The notes under the pieces were generated by a model, which was not told the DNA's origin, did no database searches, and saw only the letters and a list, made by a program, of their open reading frames with translations. DNA of 64,000 nucleotides, from NCBI RefSeq assembly GCF_046233715.1, contig NZ_JBJNRJ010000013.1, forward strand, positions 42,377-106,376. Reading direction: 5' to 3'. Both the position numbers and the translations under genes were made by a program. Within the stretch, counting starts at the first letter, position 1. The number at the start of each line of letters is the position of its first letter. Shown in pieces: positions 49,623 to 59,099 of the stretch. This stretch comes from Trujillonella humicola. GTDB taxonomy: Bacteria; Actinomycetota; Actinomycetes; Mycobacteriales; Geodermatophilaceae.

Positions 49623-49705
49623 GGCAGCTCTCCTGTCGGGCGGGGCGGGGCCTGGCGCGGAGTGAGGCAGGCGTCACACTCCGCCGACAACGGCCGTCCG
49701 CCGGC

Positions 49706-50263
49706 TCAGACGCCGACGCCGAGCTCCGACTCCAGCGCGCGGCGGCGCCGGAGGTCCGCGGCGCGGGTGCGGGCGAGCTCCAGCAGGTCCGCCGACAACC
49801 GCGTCGTCTCCTCCGCGGCCTCGGCGCGCAGTGCGGCCAGGTGCGCCTCCACCGCGTCGACCGCGCGGGCGGCCCACGCGCGCACGGTCGTGGCGTCGAC
49901 GTCGTGGGTGAAGTTCTCCGGCAGCCGCAGCACCGGACCGGCGTCGGCGCGGTGCGCCCAGTCCCCCACGGGCGGGTCGGCCAGGGGCGGGCGGCTCGCC
50001 CGGGTGGCGAAGAAGCGGCCGTCGCCGGTGAAGGGGACGCAGACGGTCACGGTCAGCCGGGCCGCCGTCCCCGCGACGAACCCGGCCTCCTCGCGGCGCA
50101 GCCGCGGGAGGTCCGGCGCCGAGGCCCGCAGGACCTCATCGACGCGGCGGACCGAATCGCCGAGCTCGCCGTCCAGGGACCACTGCAGCGCCTGCGCCGT
50201 CAGGGCCGTGCGGCGCCGGGAGGTCTCGTCGGCGAACCGGCCGACCGTGAACAGCTGCGACAT
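49706..50263 (-). CDS. Hypothetical protein with C-terminal coiled coil
   Basis: 185 aa, not recognised. ATG 50263 gives MSQLFTVGRFADETSRRRTA. The middle has ATRASRPPLADPPVGDW and VPFTGDGRFFATRA; residues about 130-180 form a charged helix (AVEAHLAALRAEAAEETTRLSADLLELA). No signal, membrane helix or Cys. The plan resembles small cytosolic proteins of unknown role; no operon partner is evident. Confidence 0.6.
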   Translation of the reverse strand: MSQLFTVGRFADETSRRRTALTAQALQWSLDGELGDSVRRVDEVLRASAPDLPRLRREEAGFVAGTAARLTVTVCVPFTGDGRFFATRASRPPLADPPVGDWAHRADAGPVLRLPENFTHDVDATTVRAWAARAVDAVEAHLAALRAEAAEETTRLSADLLELARTRAADLRRRRALESELGVGV

Positions 50264-50306
50264 CCCGCCATCCTGCCCGAGCGGCCGGGCGGCTGGTCGC
50301 GGACAG

Positions 50307-50495
50307 CTACTCGCGCACGACCCAGACCTCGGCCGGGCCCTCGGGGGTGTCGCGGACCTGCACGGGCTCGAACCGCTCGTACACCCCGTACCAATGCGGG
50401 CCGGAGTACACGAGGACGGCGGACTTGAGCTCCTCGGCCGCCACGTCGTCCACCTGGCCGTGGCGCGGCCCGCCCCAGTGGAAGACCAACGGCAT
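50307..50495 (-). CDS. Small hypothetical protein
   Basis: 62 aa from ATG 50495: MPLVFHWGGPRHGQVDDV, then KSAVLVYSGPHWYGVYERFEP and an acidic end PAEVWVVRE. Not recognised, though the motif HWGGPRHGQ with Trp and His looks conserved and the composition is protein-like. A longer frame upstream adds an Arg/Gly-rich stretch that is probably noise. Confidence 0.55.
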   Translation of the reverse strand: MPLVFHWGGPRHGQVDDVAAEELKSAVLVYSGPHWYGVYERFEPVQVRDTPEGPAEVWVVRE

Positions 50496-50529
50496 GGGTC
50501 GACCGTAGTCCTTCCGCCCGAAGCGATGA

Positions 50530-52770
50530 TCACCCCGGTCGGGACGACGCAGGGCGCCCTCCGGGCCCCGGTCGCCGCGTCCCGGCGCGGCGCGACCGGG
50601 CCGCACCAGCTCCTGCTACCTCGTCGGCGACGACGTCCCCCCGGGGGGCCCGCGCCACGGTCGGGTGCAGGCCGGTCCGCCAGCGGAAGGACGCCTCGGC
50701 CGGGAGCGTCAGGGGCAGGCGCTCGGGCGCGGAGGGCCGGGCGAGCAGGTACCCGCTGGCCGAGTCCACCCCGAGGGCGCTGAGCGCGGTCAGCTGCGGC
50801 AGCGTCTCGACCCCCTCCGCGATGACGTGCGCACCGATGGCCCGCGCCAGGGTCACGATGCCGGCCACCAACGCCTCGCCGCGGGCTGTCGCGAGGTCGT
50901 GGACGAAGGACTTGTCCACCTTGATGACGTCGACCGGGAACTCGCGCAGGCGGGCCAGCGAGCTGTAGCCAGTCCCGAAGTCGTCGATGGCGATCGCCAC
51001 CCCCAGCTCGCGGATCCGCTGCAGCACCTCCCCCGCCCAGGAGCAGTCGGCGAGCGCCGACTCCGTCACCTCGATCCCCAGGCGGTGGGCGGGCAGCCCG
51101 GCACGGTCCAGCCGCGCGGCGAGCCGGGCGGGGAACCCGCGGTCGGCCAGCTGCCGCGGGGACACGTTGACCCAGACCCGCAGCTGCGGGAGGTGCGCCC
51201 ACCGGCCGGCGTGCTCGAGGGCCCGGTCGAGGACCAGCTCCCCGATGCGGTGGATCAGCCCCGTCTCCTCGGCGACCGGGATGAACTCCTGCGGTCCGAC
51301 GAGCCCACGGACCGGATGCCGCCACCGGACCAGCGCCTCCACGTGGCAGATCCGCTCGACCCGGAGGTCGAAGGCGGGCTGGTACTCCACCAGCAGCTCG
51401 TCCCGGTCCAGGGCGTTGCGGAGGTCGCTCTCGATCTCGACGCGGCGCACCGACTCCACGTGCATGTGCTCGTCGAACCAGACGGCCCGTGCCCGTCCGG
51501 TGTCCTTGGCGCGGTAGAGCGCCGCGTCGGCTTCCCGGAGCAGGATGTCCAGACCGGCCGGACCGGTCGCCGTGGCCAGGCCGACGCTGACGGTGACGAG
51601 CAGGCGCGCACCCACCTCGACCGGCTCCTGGCTCGCCTCGATGACCTCGTCGGCGAACCGGCCGGCCTCCTCGGTGGAGCGGTCCACCAGGACCACCACG
51701 AACTCGTCGCCGCCGAAGCGGGCCACCAGGTCGCCCGGCCCGGCCAGGGACGCGAGCCGCCGTGCGAACCGGCGCAGCAGGCGGTCCCCGACACCGTGGC
51801 CCAGGCTGTCGTTGACGAGCGTGAACCGGTCCAGGTCGATGAAGGCGACGGTGAGACGGGCATCCGGCTCTCCGCCGAGGGTCCGGGCCACCTCCTGGCG
51901 TATCCCGGCGCGGCTGAGCAGGCCGGTCAGCTCGTCGTGCGTGGCCCGGTGGGCCAGGTCGCGCTGCGCGCGTTCAGCGGCCGCCCGGGCCGCCCGCTCG
52001 GCGGCCAGCAGCCGTTCCCGCTCGTGCTCCATGGCCCGCCGCCGGGAGATGTCCCGGAAGTAGATGGCGATGCCGCCCCGGCGCAGGGGGTACACGCGGG
52101 CCTCGCACCACAGGTCCGCCTCGTCGTAGCACGCCTCGAGGGTGGCGGCCCGTCCGGTGCGCGCGACCTGGCGGTAGGTCCGCTCGAACTCCGTGCCGAG
52201 CAGTGCGGGGAACCGGGCCCAGATGTCCTCGCCCACGATCTCGTCACGCGAGACGCCCAGCCGGGCCTCGGCCGGCGCGTTGATGTACGTCATCCGCCAG
52301 TCGGCGTCGACGCCGATGTACATGTCGCTGATGGACTCGAGGCTGTCGGCGAGCTCGGCCGCCGTCCGCGTGGTGGCCTCCGCCCGGACCGCCTCGGCCT
52401 CCGCCGTGCTCACGTCCCGGAACGACACGTATGCCCGTGGCGAGTCCCCGTCGAGGAACGTGGCGGTGGTGACCTCGGCCGGAAAGGTGGACCCGTCGCT
52501 GCGGCGCAACCGGAGCACCCCGCGGAACCTGCCCTCCCTGGCCCGGGTCTCGAGCGCCTCGACCCACCGGGGGTCACGCCGGTCTACGATCCCGTCCCGG
52601 CCGAGCTCGACCAGCTCCAGCTCCGTCCGGCCCAGCAGCTCGCAGGCCCGCGCGTTCCCGCCGAGGGTGCGCCCGTCGGCCGAGGTGATGAGCACCCCGT
52701 CGAGACCGTGGACGAACAGCGCCTCGTAGACGCTGCTGCGCAGCGTCGACGGCGCCGGCTCGAGGATCAC
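50530..52770 (-). CDS. PAS-PAS-GGDEF-EAL cyclic-di-GMP enzyme
   Basis: About 746 aa. Two PAS domains (about residues 15-130 and 140-255), GGDEF domain with the intact motif FGGDEFV and THDELTGL entry, and EAL domain with VEALVRWRHP, WVNVSP, EVTESAL, IDDFGTGYSSL and AEGVET all present. Both synthesis and breakdown of cyclic-di-GMP are possible; the inhibitory RxxD before GGDEF is not seen. No membrane helices, so cytosolic. The start is uncertain: GTG 52770 is used, but an in-frame ATG exists at 52923. The tail after EAL is Arg/Gly/Pro-rich. Confidence 0.88.
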   Translation of the reverse strand: MILEPAPSTLRSSVYEALFVHGLDGVLITSADGRTLGGNARACELLGRTELELVELGRDGIVDRRDPRWVEALETRAREGRFRGVLRLRRSDGSTFPAEVTTATFLDGDSPRAYVSFRDVSTAEAEAVRAEATTRTAAELADSLESISDMYIGVDADWRMTYINAPAEARLGVSRDEIVGEDIWARFPALLGTEFERTYRQVARTGRAATLEACYDEADLWCEARVYPLRRGGIAIYFRDISRRRAMEHERERLLAAERAARAAAERAQRDLAHRATHDELTGLLSRAGIRQEVARTLGGEPDARLTVAFIDLDRFTLVNDSLGHGVGDRLLRRFARRLASLAGPGDLVARFGGDEFVVVLVDRSTEEAGRFADEVIEASQEPVEVGARLLVTVSVGLATATGPAGLDILLREADAALYRAKDTGRARAVWFDEHMHVESVRRVEIESDLRNALDRDELLVEYQPAFDLRVERICHVEALVRWRHPVRGLVGPQEFIPVAEETGLIHRIGELVLDRALEHAGRWAHLPQLRVWVNVSPRQLADRGFPARLAARLDRAGLPAHRLGIEVTESALADCSWAGEVLQRIRELGVAIAIDDFGTGYSSLARLREFPVDVIKVDKSFVHDLATARGEALVAGIVTLARAIGAHVIAEGVETLPQLTALSALGVDSASGYLLARPSAPERLPLTLPAEASFRWRTGLHPTVARAPRGDVVADEVAGAGAARSRRAGTRRPGPGGRPASSRPG

Positions 52771-53071
52771 ATCGGCGTATCGGCGGATCGACGGTTCCGG
52801 TTGACCGTGTTCCGCAATTCGGGTGAGCCGCTTCGCCCTGCACCCGGACGCCCAGGCGCCCGTCCTTGTGACGTCATGGGTGCCGGCCGAGTGGCTCACG
52901 GCCGCCGTGGACGGCGGCGCCACGACAGGATCGTGGGTCGTGGCCCCGCCTCCGCCGTGGTGCTGCCCGGTGCGCCGCTCAGGCGGCAGCGGCGCACCGG
53001 TCGGGCGATGGACCGGTGCCGGTGGTCATCGGCCGGCACCGCGCCCGTCCGCCCGTCCGCCCGTCGTGGCA
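52771..53071. other. Intergenic stretch with no clear gene
   Basis: Between the alcohol dehydrogenase stop and the PAS-GGDEF-EAL start. It may include the true N-terminus and promoter of the latter; I see no RNA gene or strong hairpin. Confidence 0.4.
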
Positions 53072-54247
53072 TCAGCCACCCGGACGGAACACGGCACGGA
53101 CGCACCCGTCCTCCTTCTCCTTGAACATCCGGTAGCCCTTCGGACCGTCGTCGAGCGGCATCACGTGGGTGGCGAGGTGCTCGGTCCGCAGCTCGTCCCG
53201 GCTCATGTGCTCGAGGATGTCCGGGACGTAGCGGTGCCCGTGCTGCTGGGCGCCGCGCAGGGTCAGCGCCTTGTTCATCACCGCGCCGAGGGGGAACTTG
53301 TCCACCAGGCCGGCGAAGACGCCCAGGGTGAAGACCGTCCCGCCCTTGCGGCAGGCGTAGATCGCCTCGCGCACCGCCGTGGGCCGGTCGGTCTGCAGCC
53401 GCATCTGCTGCTTGACCTGGTCGTAGAGGTACTGCGGGCCCGGACTGTGCGCCTCCATGCCGACCGCCTCGATGCAGACGTCCGGTCCCCGGCCACCGGT
53501 CATCTCGCGCAGCTCGGCGGGGACGTCGGCCTGCTCGTAGTCGAGGGTCTCCGCCCCGATGTGCGTGCGGACCTGCTCCAACCGGTTGTCGAGGCGATCG
53601 ATGACGACGACCCGCTCGGCGCCCATGAGCATGGCCGCGCGGGCCGCCATCTGGCCGACTCCCCCGGCACCCCACACCGCGACGACGTCCCCCGGCCGGA
53701 CCTCGGCCTGGTGCGCCCCGGTCCAGCCGGTGGGCGCGGCGTCGGAGGCGAACAGCGCCCGCTCGTCGGAGACGCCGTCGGGGATCGTGAACGCCCCGTT
53801 GTCGGCATAGGGCACCCGGATGTAGGGCGCGTGACTGCCCGCCCAGCCACCCGTCGCGTGCGAGTACCCGAAGCAGCCGCCGATGGACTGCCCCCACAGC
53901 GCCTCGGTGATCCCCGGGTTGGGATTGCCGTTGTCGCACAGCGACCACAGGTCGTGCTTGCAGTACCAGCACTGCCCGCAGCCGATGAAGGAGACGACGA
54001 CCACGCGGTCGCCGACCTGGTGCTTGGTCACGCCGGAGCCGACCTCGGCGACGGTGCCCATGAACTCGTGCCCGAGCACGTCACCGGCGCGCATCGCGGG
54101 GATGTAGCCGCCGACGAGGTGCAGGTCCGAGCCACAGGTCACCGACAGGCCGACCTCGAGGATGATGTCGTGGTCGTTGAGGATCTTCGGCTCCGGGACG
54201 TCCTCGACGCCCACGTCGTTGACGCCTCGCCAGGTCACCGCCTTCAT
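53072..54247 (-). CDS. Zinc-dependent alcohol dehydrogenase
   Basis: 391 aa, medium-chain family. Catalytic zinc in VTCGSDLHL and GHEFMG; structural zinc cysteines in GCGQCWYCKHDLWSLC; nucleotide loop VWGAGGVGQMAA. The insertion around residues 275-300 (PQYLYDQVKQQMRLQTDRPT) resembles the glutathione-independent formaldehyde dehydrogenase group, like the gene at 55303. Substrate not fixed. ATG overlaps the stop of the preceding gene (ATGA). Last of a four-gene operon. Confidence 0.88.
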   Translation of the reverse strand: MKAVTWRGVNDVGVEDVPEPKILNDHDIILEVGLSVTCGSDLHLVGGYIPAMRAGDVLGHEFMGTVAEVGSGVTKHQVGDRVVVVSFIGCGQCWYCKHDLWSLCDNGNPNPGITEALWGQSIGGCFGYSHATGGWAGSHAPYIRVPYADNGAFTIPDGVSDERALFASDAAPTGWTGAHQAEVRPGDVVAVWGAGGVGQMAARAAMLMGAERVVVIDRLDNRLEQVRTHIGAETLDYEQADVPAELREMTGGRGPDVCIEAVGMEAHSPGPQYLYDQVKQQMRLQTDRPTAVREAIYACRKGGTVFTLGVFAGLVDKFPLGAVMNKALTLRGAQQHGHRYVPDILEHMSRDELRTEHLATHVMPLDDGPKGYRMFKEKEDGCVRAVFRPGG

Positions 54248-54729
54248 CGCACACCTGCCTTCGGGGCCACCTTGGTCCACGCCTCGAGGAGCGCGCCGCC
54301 GGGGGTCGCCGTCCGCTTGCCGTGCGGCGCGGGATCCACCGCCAGCACCTCGCCCACCTCGATGAGCTGCTTGGCCTTGCGCAGCGCGGACCGCAGGTCG
54401 GCCTGCGGGTCGCTGCCGCCGAGCCGGCCGAGGGCGCTGCCGGAAGGCTGGTCTCGCAGCCGGGCGCCGAGCTCGGTGCCCTTGCCGCCCGCGGCCGCCC
54501 GGATGCGGACCTCGATCCGGTCGCCGAACTCGGCCAGGGGTGCGGGCAGCTGCACGGTGTCCACGTCGGACGGCTCCCGGTAGACGGTCACGAAGAGCCA
54601 CCCGGACGCCGGCCGGCCCGCACCGGCCGGCCTTGCCGCGGACGGATCGATGGCCGACCGCACCTGGCGGACGACGGTTCCGCCGGCCCGGGCGGCGAAG
54701 GACGCCACGTTCCCCAGGGAGGAGGTCAT
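54244..54729 (-). CDS. Hypothetical protein in dehydrogenase operon
   Basis: 161 aa, not recognised. N-terminal amphipathic stretch (TSSLGNVASFAARAGGTVVRQ), a segment with WLFVTVYREPSDVD and strand-like VQLPAPLAEFGDRIEVRIRAA, then a basic C-terminal part (LRSALRKAKQLIEVGEVLA). Coupled by four-base overlaps to the DJ-1 gene before it and the dehydrogenase after it, so it likely works in the same task. The central part looks like a SRPBCC or dehydrase-type small fold; unsure. Confidence 0.65.
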   Translation of the reverse strand: MTSSLGNVASFAARAGGTVVRQVRSAIDPSAARPAGAGRPASGWLFVTVYREPSDVDTVQLPAPLAEFGDRIEVRIRAAAGGKGTELGARLRDQPSGSALGRLGGSDPQADLRSALRKAKQLIEVGEVLAVDPAPHGKRTATPGGALLEAWTKVAPKAGVR

Positions 54730-55310
54730 GCCCGACCTCCCGCGGCCGCGGTCTGGGGGGCCTTGGCGAACTCCTGCACGATGCGCTCGCAGAACGCCGG
54801 CAGGTCGTCCGGCGACCGGCTCGTGGTGATGTTGCCGTCGGTGACGACCTCCTCGTCCACCACCTCCGCCCCCGCGTTGCGCAGGTCCGTGCGCACGCTC
54901 GGCCAGGAGGTCAGCCGGCGGCCGCGGGCGACGCCGGCCTCGACGAGGTTCCACGGGCCGTGGCAGATGGAGGCGACCGGCTTCCCGGACTCGACGAACT
55001 CCCGGACGAACCGCACCGCTGTGCCGTCCATCCTCAGCTTGTCCGGGTTGACCGTGCCGCCCGGCAGCAGCAGCGCGTCGTACTCGTCCACCGACGCCGC
55101 GCCGACCAGCCGGTCGACCCCGAAGGTGCCGGCGTCCTCCAGGTCGTTGTCCCGTGCCTGGATCTCGCCGTCGTGGATCGACAGCACGTCGGTCCGCCCA
55201 CCGGCGTCCTCCAGGGCTCGGCGGGGCTGCTCGAGCTCGACGCGCTCCACCCCGTCGGCCGCCAGGATCGCGACCCGCCGTCCGTTCAGCTCCCCGGCCA
55301 CGTCACGCAC
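54726..55310 (-). CDS. DJ-1/PfpI family protein
   Basis: 194 aa, type 1 glutamine-amidotransferase-like fold. RRVAILAADGVERVELEQPRR at the start, LLLPGGTVNPDKLR, and the nucleophile Cys in ASICHGPWNLVEAG (elbow) with the following His. Family members include PfpI proteases, glyoxalase III and deglycases. In an operon with two zinc dehydrogenases, an aldehyde or glycation-defence role is plausible. GTG start at 55310 overlaps the dehydrogenase upstream by eight bases. Confidence 0.9.
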   Translation of the reverse strand: MRDVAGELNGRRVAILAADGVERVELEQPRRALEDAGGRTDVLSIHDGEIQARDNDLEDAGTFGVDRLVGAASVDEYDALLLPGGTVNPDKLRMDGTAVRFVREFVESGKPVASICHGPWNLVEAGVARGRRLTSWPSVRTDLRNAGAEVVDEEVVTDGNITTSRSPDDLPAFCERIVQEFAKAPQTAAAGGRA

Positions 55311-56451
55311 CCGCCGGGTGGAGGACGACCTTGGTCCAGCCGTCGTCCCGCTTGTCGAAGTGCTCGTAGGCCTCCGGCGCGCGGTCGAGGGGCAGGTGGT
55401 GACTGACGATGAACGACGGCTCGGCCTTGCCCCCGGCGATGAGGTCGCGCAGCTGCCGGTTGTACCTCTTGACCGGCGCCTGACCGCTGCCGATGTGCTG
55501 GCCCTTGAACCAGTGCATGCCGAAGTCGAAGGCGAGCTTGCCCTGCTTGGCCAGCTCGTCGGGCGCGCCCGGATCCTGCGGGATGAACACCCCGACGACG
55601 CCGATCGTGCCGGTGAAGCGCACCGAGGCGACCAGCCGGTTCATCGTCAGGTTCGCCCGCTCCTGCCCGTCGGGCTCGTGGGCCTGGTAGCCGACGCACT
55701 CGCAGCCGTTGTCCGCGCCCAGCCCCATCGTCTCCTCCAGCACGGCCTGCACCGGGTCGACCTTCGAGTCGTCGATGGTGATCGCGCCGATGGACTCGGC
55801 CAGCTTGAGCCGGTCCGGGTGCCGGTCGACGACCATCACCTTGCCGGCCCCGCGGATGGTCGCCGAGAGCGCGGCCATCAGCCCGACCGGTCCGGCGCCG
55901 TAGATGACGGTCTGGTCGCCGGGCTTCACGCCGGCCATCTCGGTGGCGCGGTAGCCGGTCGGGAAGATGTCGGCGAGCATCACGTAGTCGGCCTGGCGCT
56001 GCTCGGCGTCCTCACCCAGCCGCAGGCAGTTGAAGTCACCCCAGGGCACGCGCAGCAGCTCGGCCTGTCCCCCCGCCCACGGGCCCATGTCGGCGAAGCC
56101 GTACGCGGCGCCGGCCATCGAGGGCTCCGGCTGCGCGGTCAGGCAGTAGTTCGTGAGCTGGCGCTCGCAGTTCTTGCAGTGCCCGCAGGCGATGTTGAAC
56201 GGCAGGACGACCCACTCGCCCACCTTCACCTTGTCGACCCCGTCGCCGACCTCGACCACCTGGCCCATGTTCTCGTGGCCGAACCAGCGGCCGGTCTCGA
56301 AGTCGGTCCGGCCCTCGTACATGTGCAGGTCGGAGCCGCAGATGTTCGTCGAGGTGATCCGCACCAGGACGTCGGTCGACCGCTCGATCCGCGCGTCCGG
56401 TACGTCCTTGACGCTGACCTGGCGGGGTCCGTCGTACACGACTGCCTTCAC
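55303..56451 (-). CDS. Glutathione-independent formaldehyde dehydrogenase-like zinc enzyme
   Basis: 382 aa. Catalytic zinc in NICGSDLHMYEG and WFGHENMG; structural cysteines in ACGHCKNCERQLTNYC; nucleotide loop YGAGPVGLMAALSATI; the family insertion with DNGCECVGYQAHEPDGQERANL fits the FdhA type of Pseudomonas, which keeps NAD bound and oxidises formaldehyde to formate. GTG start at 56451. First gene of the minus-strand operon, divergent from the GAF-LuxR-like gene across an inverted repeat. Confidence 0.87.
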   Translation of the reverse strand: MKAVVYDGPRQVSVKDVPDARIERSTDVLVRITSTNICGSDLHMYEGRTDFETGRWFGHENMGQVVEVGDGVDKVKVGEWVVLPFNIACGHCKNCERQLTNYCLTAQPEPSMAGAAYGFADMGPWAGGQAELLRVPWGDFNCLRLGEDAEQRQADYVMLADIFPTGYRATEMAGVKPGDQTVIYGAGPVGLMAALSATIRGAGKVMVVDRHPDRLKLAESIGAITIDDSKVDPVQAVLEETMGLGADNGCECVGYQAHEPDGQERANLTMNRLVASVRFTGTIGVVGVFIPQDPGAPDELAKQGKLAFDFGMHWFKGQHIGSGQAPVKRYNRQLRDLIAGGKAEPSFIVSHHLPLDRAPEAYEHFDKRDDGWTKVVLHPAGA

Positions 56452-56522
56452 GGTGCCTCCTCGTCCGGTGGTCCCCGCCCCTGCGGTGTCGGGACCTCGA
56501 TTGCACCCGGCGACGGGGGGCG

Positions 56523-56552
56523 CCCGGTATCGGCAGACATGCCGATACCGGG
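56523..56552. promoter_or_regulatory. Inverted repeat between dehydrogenase operon and LuxR-like gene
   Basis: CCCGGTATCGGC, six bases, GCCGATACCGGG: a perfect 12-base dyad in the divergent region. Related half-sites (TGCCGATGCC, CTGCCGATGC, CCCGGTATGG) recur near 56625, 58155 and 59209, close to the second module. A good operator candidate for the neighbouring LuxR-type proteins. Confidence 0.65.
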
Positions 56553-56705
56553 GCGGTCGGCTTCTCCCGGTGAGCAGCAGGAGCACACCCTGGCCGTCGC
56601 CGGAGTCCAGCGGATCGGTCGCTCTGCCGATGCCGGACGCCCGGACGCGCCAGCACCCTGGACGTCCGAGCGGCCTGTGAGCCGCATGCGAGAGGGCGTG
56701 CCGCG

Positions 56706-57734
56706 ATGAGTGAGACGAAACCAGAGCGCCAGGCGCTGTGGCCGGAGGTCGCGGAGGTCGCGGCGTCCACCGCCACCGTGCAGGAACGCGCGGCCGAGCA
56801 CCTGCAGAAGCTCGAGCGGATCCTGCCCTTCGACGCCGGCTGGCTCGCCGTGCGCGACCCCGAGCGGCACATCCACGTCCCGGTGGCCACCACCGGTCCG
56901 GCCGAGGCCCTCGTCGCCTACTTCGGCCGTCCGGAGGCCGACGAGGAGGTGGACCTGCTGGGTCTGAACCGGCGGCGCCTGCCGATGCTGGACAGCGAGA
57001 TCCCGATACCGCTGACCGAGGTCCGCGCCTGGGCCGAGCACCTGCTCCCGGCCGGATTCCGCCAGGGCCTGGCGGCCGCGCTGTTCACGACGAGCGGACG
57101 GCACGTCGGCTTCCTCAGCCTGCTCTCCGCCGATCCCTCGCGGCCGAGCCCGGCCGACCGCCGGGTCGTCGCCGCCGTCACCACGGCGATCGCCGACGAG
57201 CTGGACCGGACCCGGGACATCGCGGAGACCGCCCGGATCGTCGCGAACGCCGGCGCGGGCGTCGTGCTCACCCGGGGAGGCGACGTGCTGCCGCTGCCGG
57301 GTCTGCCGGACGACCCCCTGCTGGCGCCGGGCTCACGAACCCCCCGGGTCGCCGCCGACGAGTTGGCCGACAGCGGCGCGTACGTCGCGTTCCTCGCGCC
57401 CCTACCCGGTGCCGGCGGAGACCGGCTGGTCCGGGTCACCGCGCTGGACTTCGCCCGGCCGGACCTCGACCACCTCTCGGCCGCGGTGCTCCTGTCCCCA
57501 CCGGGCGACCTGCACGGCCTCACCCTCCTCGACCTCAGGGTCCTGGGCCTTGTGGTCGAGGGTGTCACCGGCGTCCCGGCCCTCGCGGGGGCGCTCCACG
57601 TGGCCGTCGACGCGGTGGCCGACTCCCTGGGCCGGAGCCTGGTCGCCCTGGGGACCAGCGACCTCACGGCCGCCACGGTGCGCGCCCTGCGCAACGGGTT
57701 GCGCATCCCCTCAGGAGTGACGGGGCCGACCTGA
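56706..57734 (+). CDS. GAF-domain regulator with degenerate LuxR-type HTH
   Basis: 342 aa. N-terminal GAF-like domain (ERILPFDAGWLAVRDPE), then a central region, and a C-terminal block HGLTLLDLRVLGLVVEGVTGVPALAGALHVA that aligns to the LuxR HTH of the gene at 59274 but has lost most helix residues (no QIA.., no TV..HL). It is a paralogue of that gene. It may have lost DNA binding and act by pairing with the other. Divergent from the dehydrogenase operon. Confidence 0.75.
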   Translation: MSETKPERQALWPEVAEVAASTATVQERAAEHLQKLERILPFDAGWLAVRDPERHIHVPVATTGPAEALVAYFGRPEADEEVDLLGLNRRRLPMLDSEIPIPLTEVRAWAEHLLPAGFRQGLAAALFTTSGRHVGFLSLLSADPSRPSPADRRVVAAVTTAIADELDRTRDIAETARIVANAGAGVVLTRGGDVLPLPGLPDDPLLAPGSRTPRVAADELADSGAYVAFLAPLPGAGGDRLVRVTALDFARPDLDHLSAAVLLSPPGDLHGLTLLDLRVLGLVVEGVTGVPALAGALHVAVDAVADSLGRSLVALGTSDLTAATVRALRNGLRIPSGVTGPT

Positions 57735-57801
57735 GCGGATCCGTCGGACAGCCCGGGAGCGGTCGCGCTGGCTCCGGCGCTGCTCGGGGCAGCGACCGGT
57801 C

Positions 57802-57989
57802 CTACAGCATGTCGAGCGGGACCTTCCCGGACGGCGGGGGGAAGAGCCGTCGTGGTAGAGGTGCAGGTCGGAGCCGCAGATCGCGGCGAGCTGCACCCGG
57901 ACGATGGCGTCGTTGGGGTGCTCGATCTCGGGCCGGTCCTTTTCCTCCATCCTGACCTTGTACGGGCCTCGGTACACCATCGCTCGCAT
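57802..57989 (-). pseudogene. Zinc alcohol dehydrogenase remnant
   Basis: ATG 57989 begins MRAMVYRGPYKVRMEEKDRP and reaches the catalytic-zinc segment AAICGSDLHLYHDG, then the frame breaks at a CCCCCC run and the sequence ends in PSGKVPLDML followed by TAG. More than 300 residues of the middle are missing. It is related to the dehydrogenases at 53072 and 55303. Clear internal deletion plus a shift, so a dead gene. Confidence 0.8.
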
Positions 57990-58343
57990 CGGATCCCCTC
58001 CTGGGGCGTGCGCCCCCGGGCTCGTGAGGCACCACGGGTGCCCAGCGGCCGGCTCTGCTCACCGGCCTCCTGACTCTGCGCCGACGGCCCGGCCCCAGCC
58101 AGCCCACACCCGGGCTCACCGCGGGGCTCCGCCGAAAGATCCGTAGATCTGCCGATGCTCCCGGTCCCCCGATCTCGTCCGGGCGCGCCGGTTCGCCGAG
58201 GACGTGTCCGACCGGCGGGTGCGGGTACTCCGCTCACCGCTGAGCAGTCGGCACCGGTGCAACGCACCGCCGTGGCGCCCCGATGGAGCTCCCCGCCCCA
58301 GGAGCGGTCCGTCGCCGTTGCGCCATGAGCGACAGGGAGACCC
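57990..58343. other. Intergenic region with no gene
   Basis: Between the dehydrogenase remnant and the DJ-1 gene on the other strand. It contains one TGCCGATGC half-site near 58155 and GATCTAC/GTAGATC-like dyad around 58139; otherwise nothing recognisable. Confidence 0.4.
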
Positions 58344-59099
58344 ATGCCCACCCGACGACGACTTCGAGGCCGCAGGCTCGCCGCCCTGGTGGCCGACGGC
58401 TTCGAGAAGGTCGAGCTGATCGTCCCCCTGCGAGCGCTGAAGAAGGCCGGCGCCGAGGTGGACATCGTGTCCCTGCGGCGCGGCCGGATCCGCGGGGTGA
58501 ACCTGCACATGCCGGCCAGCCGGGTCCGCGTGGACAAGACGGTCGGCGAAGCCGATCCCGGCGACTACGACGGCCTGCTGCTGCCGGGTGGGTTCATCAA
58601 CCCCGACCTCCTCCGGCAGTCCGCCCCGGCACGGGAGTTCGTCCGCGCATTCGCCACCAGCGACAAGCCCATCGCCACGCTCTGCCATGGGCCGTGGGTG
58701 CTCGCCTCGGCGGGCCTCGTGGACGGACGGACCCTCACCTCCTGGCCCGGCACCCGCGACGACCTGGTGAACGCGGGTGCCACCTGGCTCGACCAGGAGC
58801 TCGTCCGGGACGGGAACCTCATCACCAGCAGGGGGCCCCAGGACATGGCCGCCTTCGTCCCCGGGATGCTCGATGCCTTCGCGACGACGTCGCCGGAGCC
58901 GGCGAGGACGGCACCGCGTCGGGAGTCCGACGGGCAACGCGAGGCGCCCGTCGGCTGGGCCCTCGCCGCGCTGCGGTGGTCGCCGAAACCGTCGGTCGCC
59001 GCGGTGCTGGCCATCGGCCTGGCCGCGGCCGCCCAGCGCGCCCTGGGTGCCCCGAGCGGGCAGAGCCGGCGGACCCGGGCGTCGGGTCGTGCCGGGTGA
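58344..59099 (+). CDS. DJ-1/PfpI family protein with C-terminal membrane-like extension
   Basis: 251 aa. Core like the gene at 54726: LAALVADGFEKVELIVPLRAL, LLLPGGFINPDLLR, nucleophile Cys in ATLCHGPWVLAS, LTSWPGTRDDLVNAGATW. After residue about 185 comes a 65-residue tail with a hydrophobic segment (KPSVAAVLAIGLAAAAQRAL) that may anchor it. ATG after AGGGAGACCC. Second paralogue of this family in the window, next to a dehydrogenase remnant. Confidence 0.85.
   Translation: MPTRRRLRGRRLAALVADGFEKVELIVPLRALKKAGAEVDIVSLRRGRIRGVNLHMPASRVRVDKTVGEADPGDYDGLLLPGGFINPDLLRQSAPAREFVRAFATSDKPIATLCHGPWVLASAGLVDGRTLTSWPGTRDDLVNAGATWLDQELVRDGNLITSRGPQDMAAFVPGMLDAFATTSPEPARTAPRRESDGQREAPVGWALAALRWSPKPSVAAVLAIGLAAAAQRALGAPSGQSRRTRASGRAG

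Noticed and set aside
57711..57989. A functional small dehydrogenase-like protein
   Set aside because: Only the first 48 codons match the family; the rest is a frame shift product and the true C-terminus lies in another frame.
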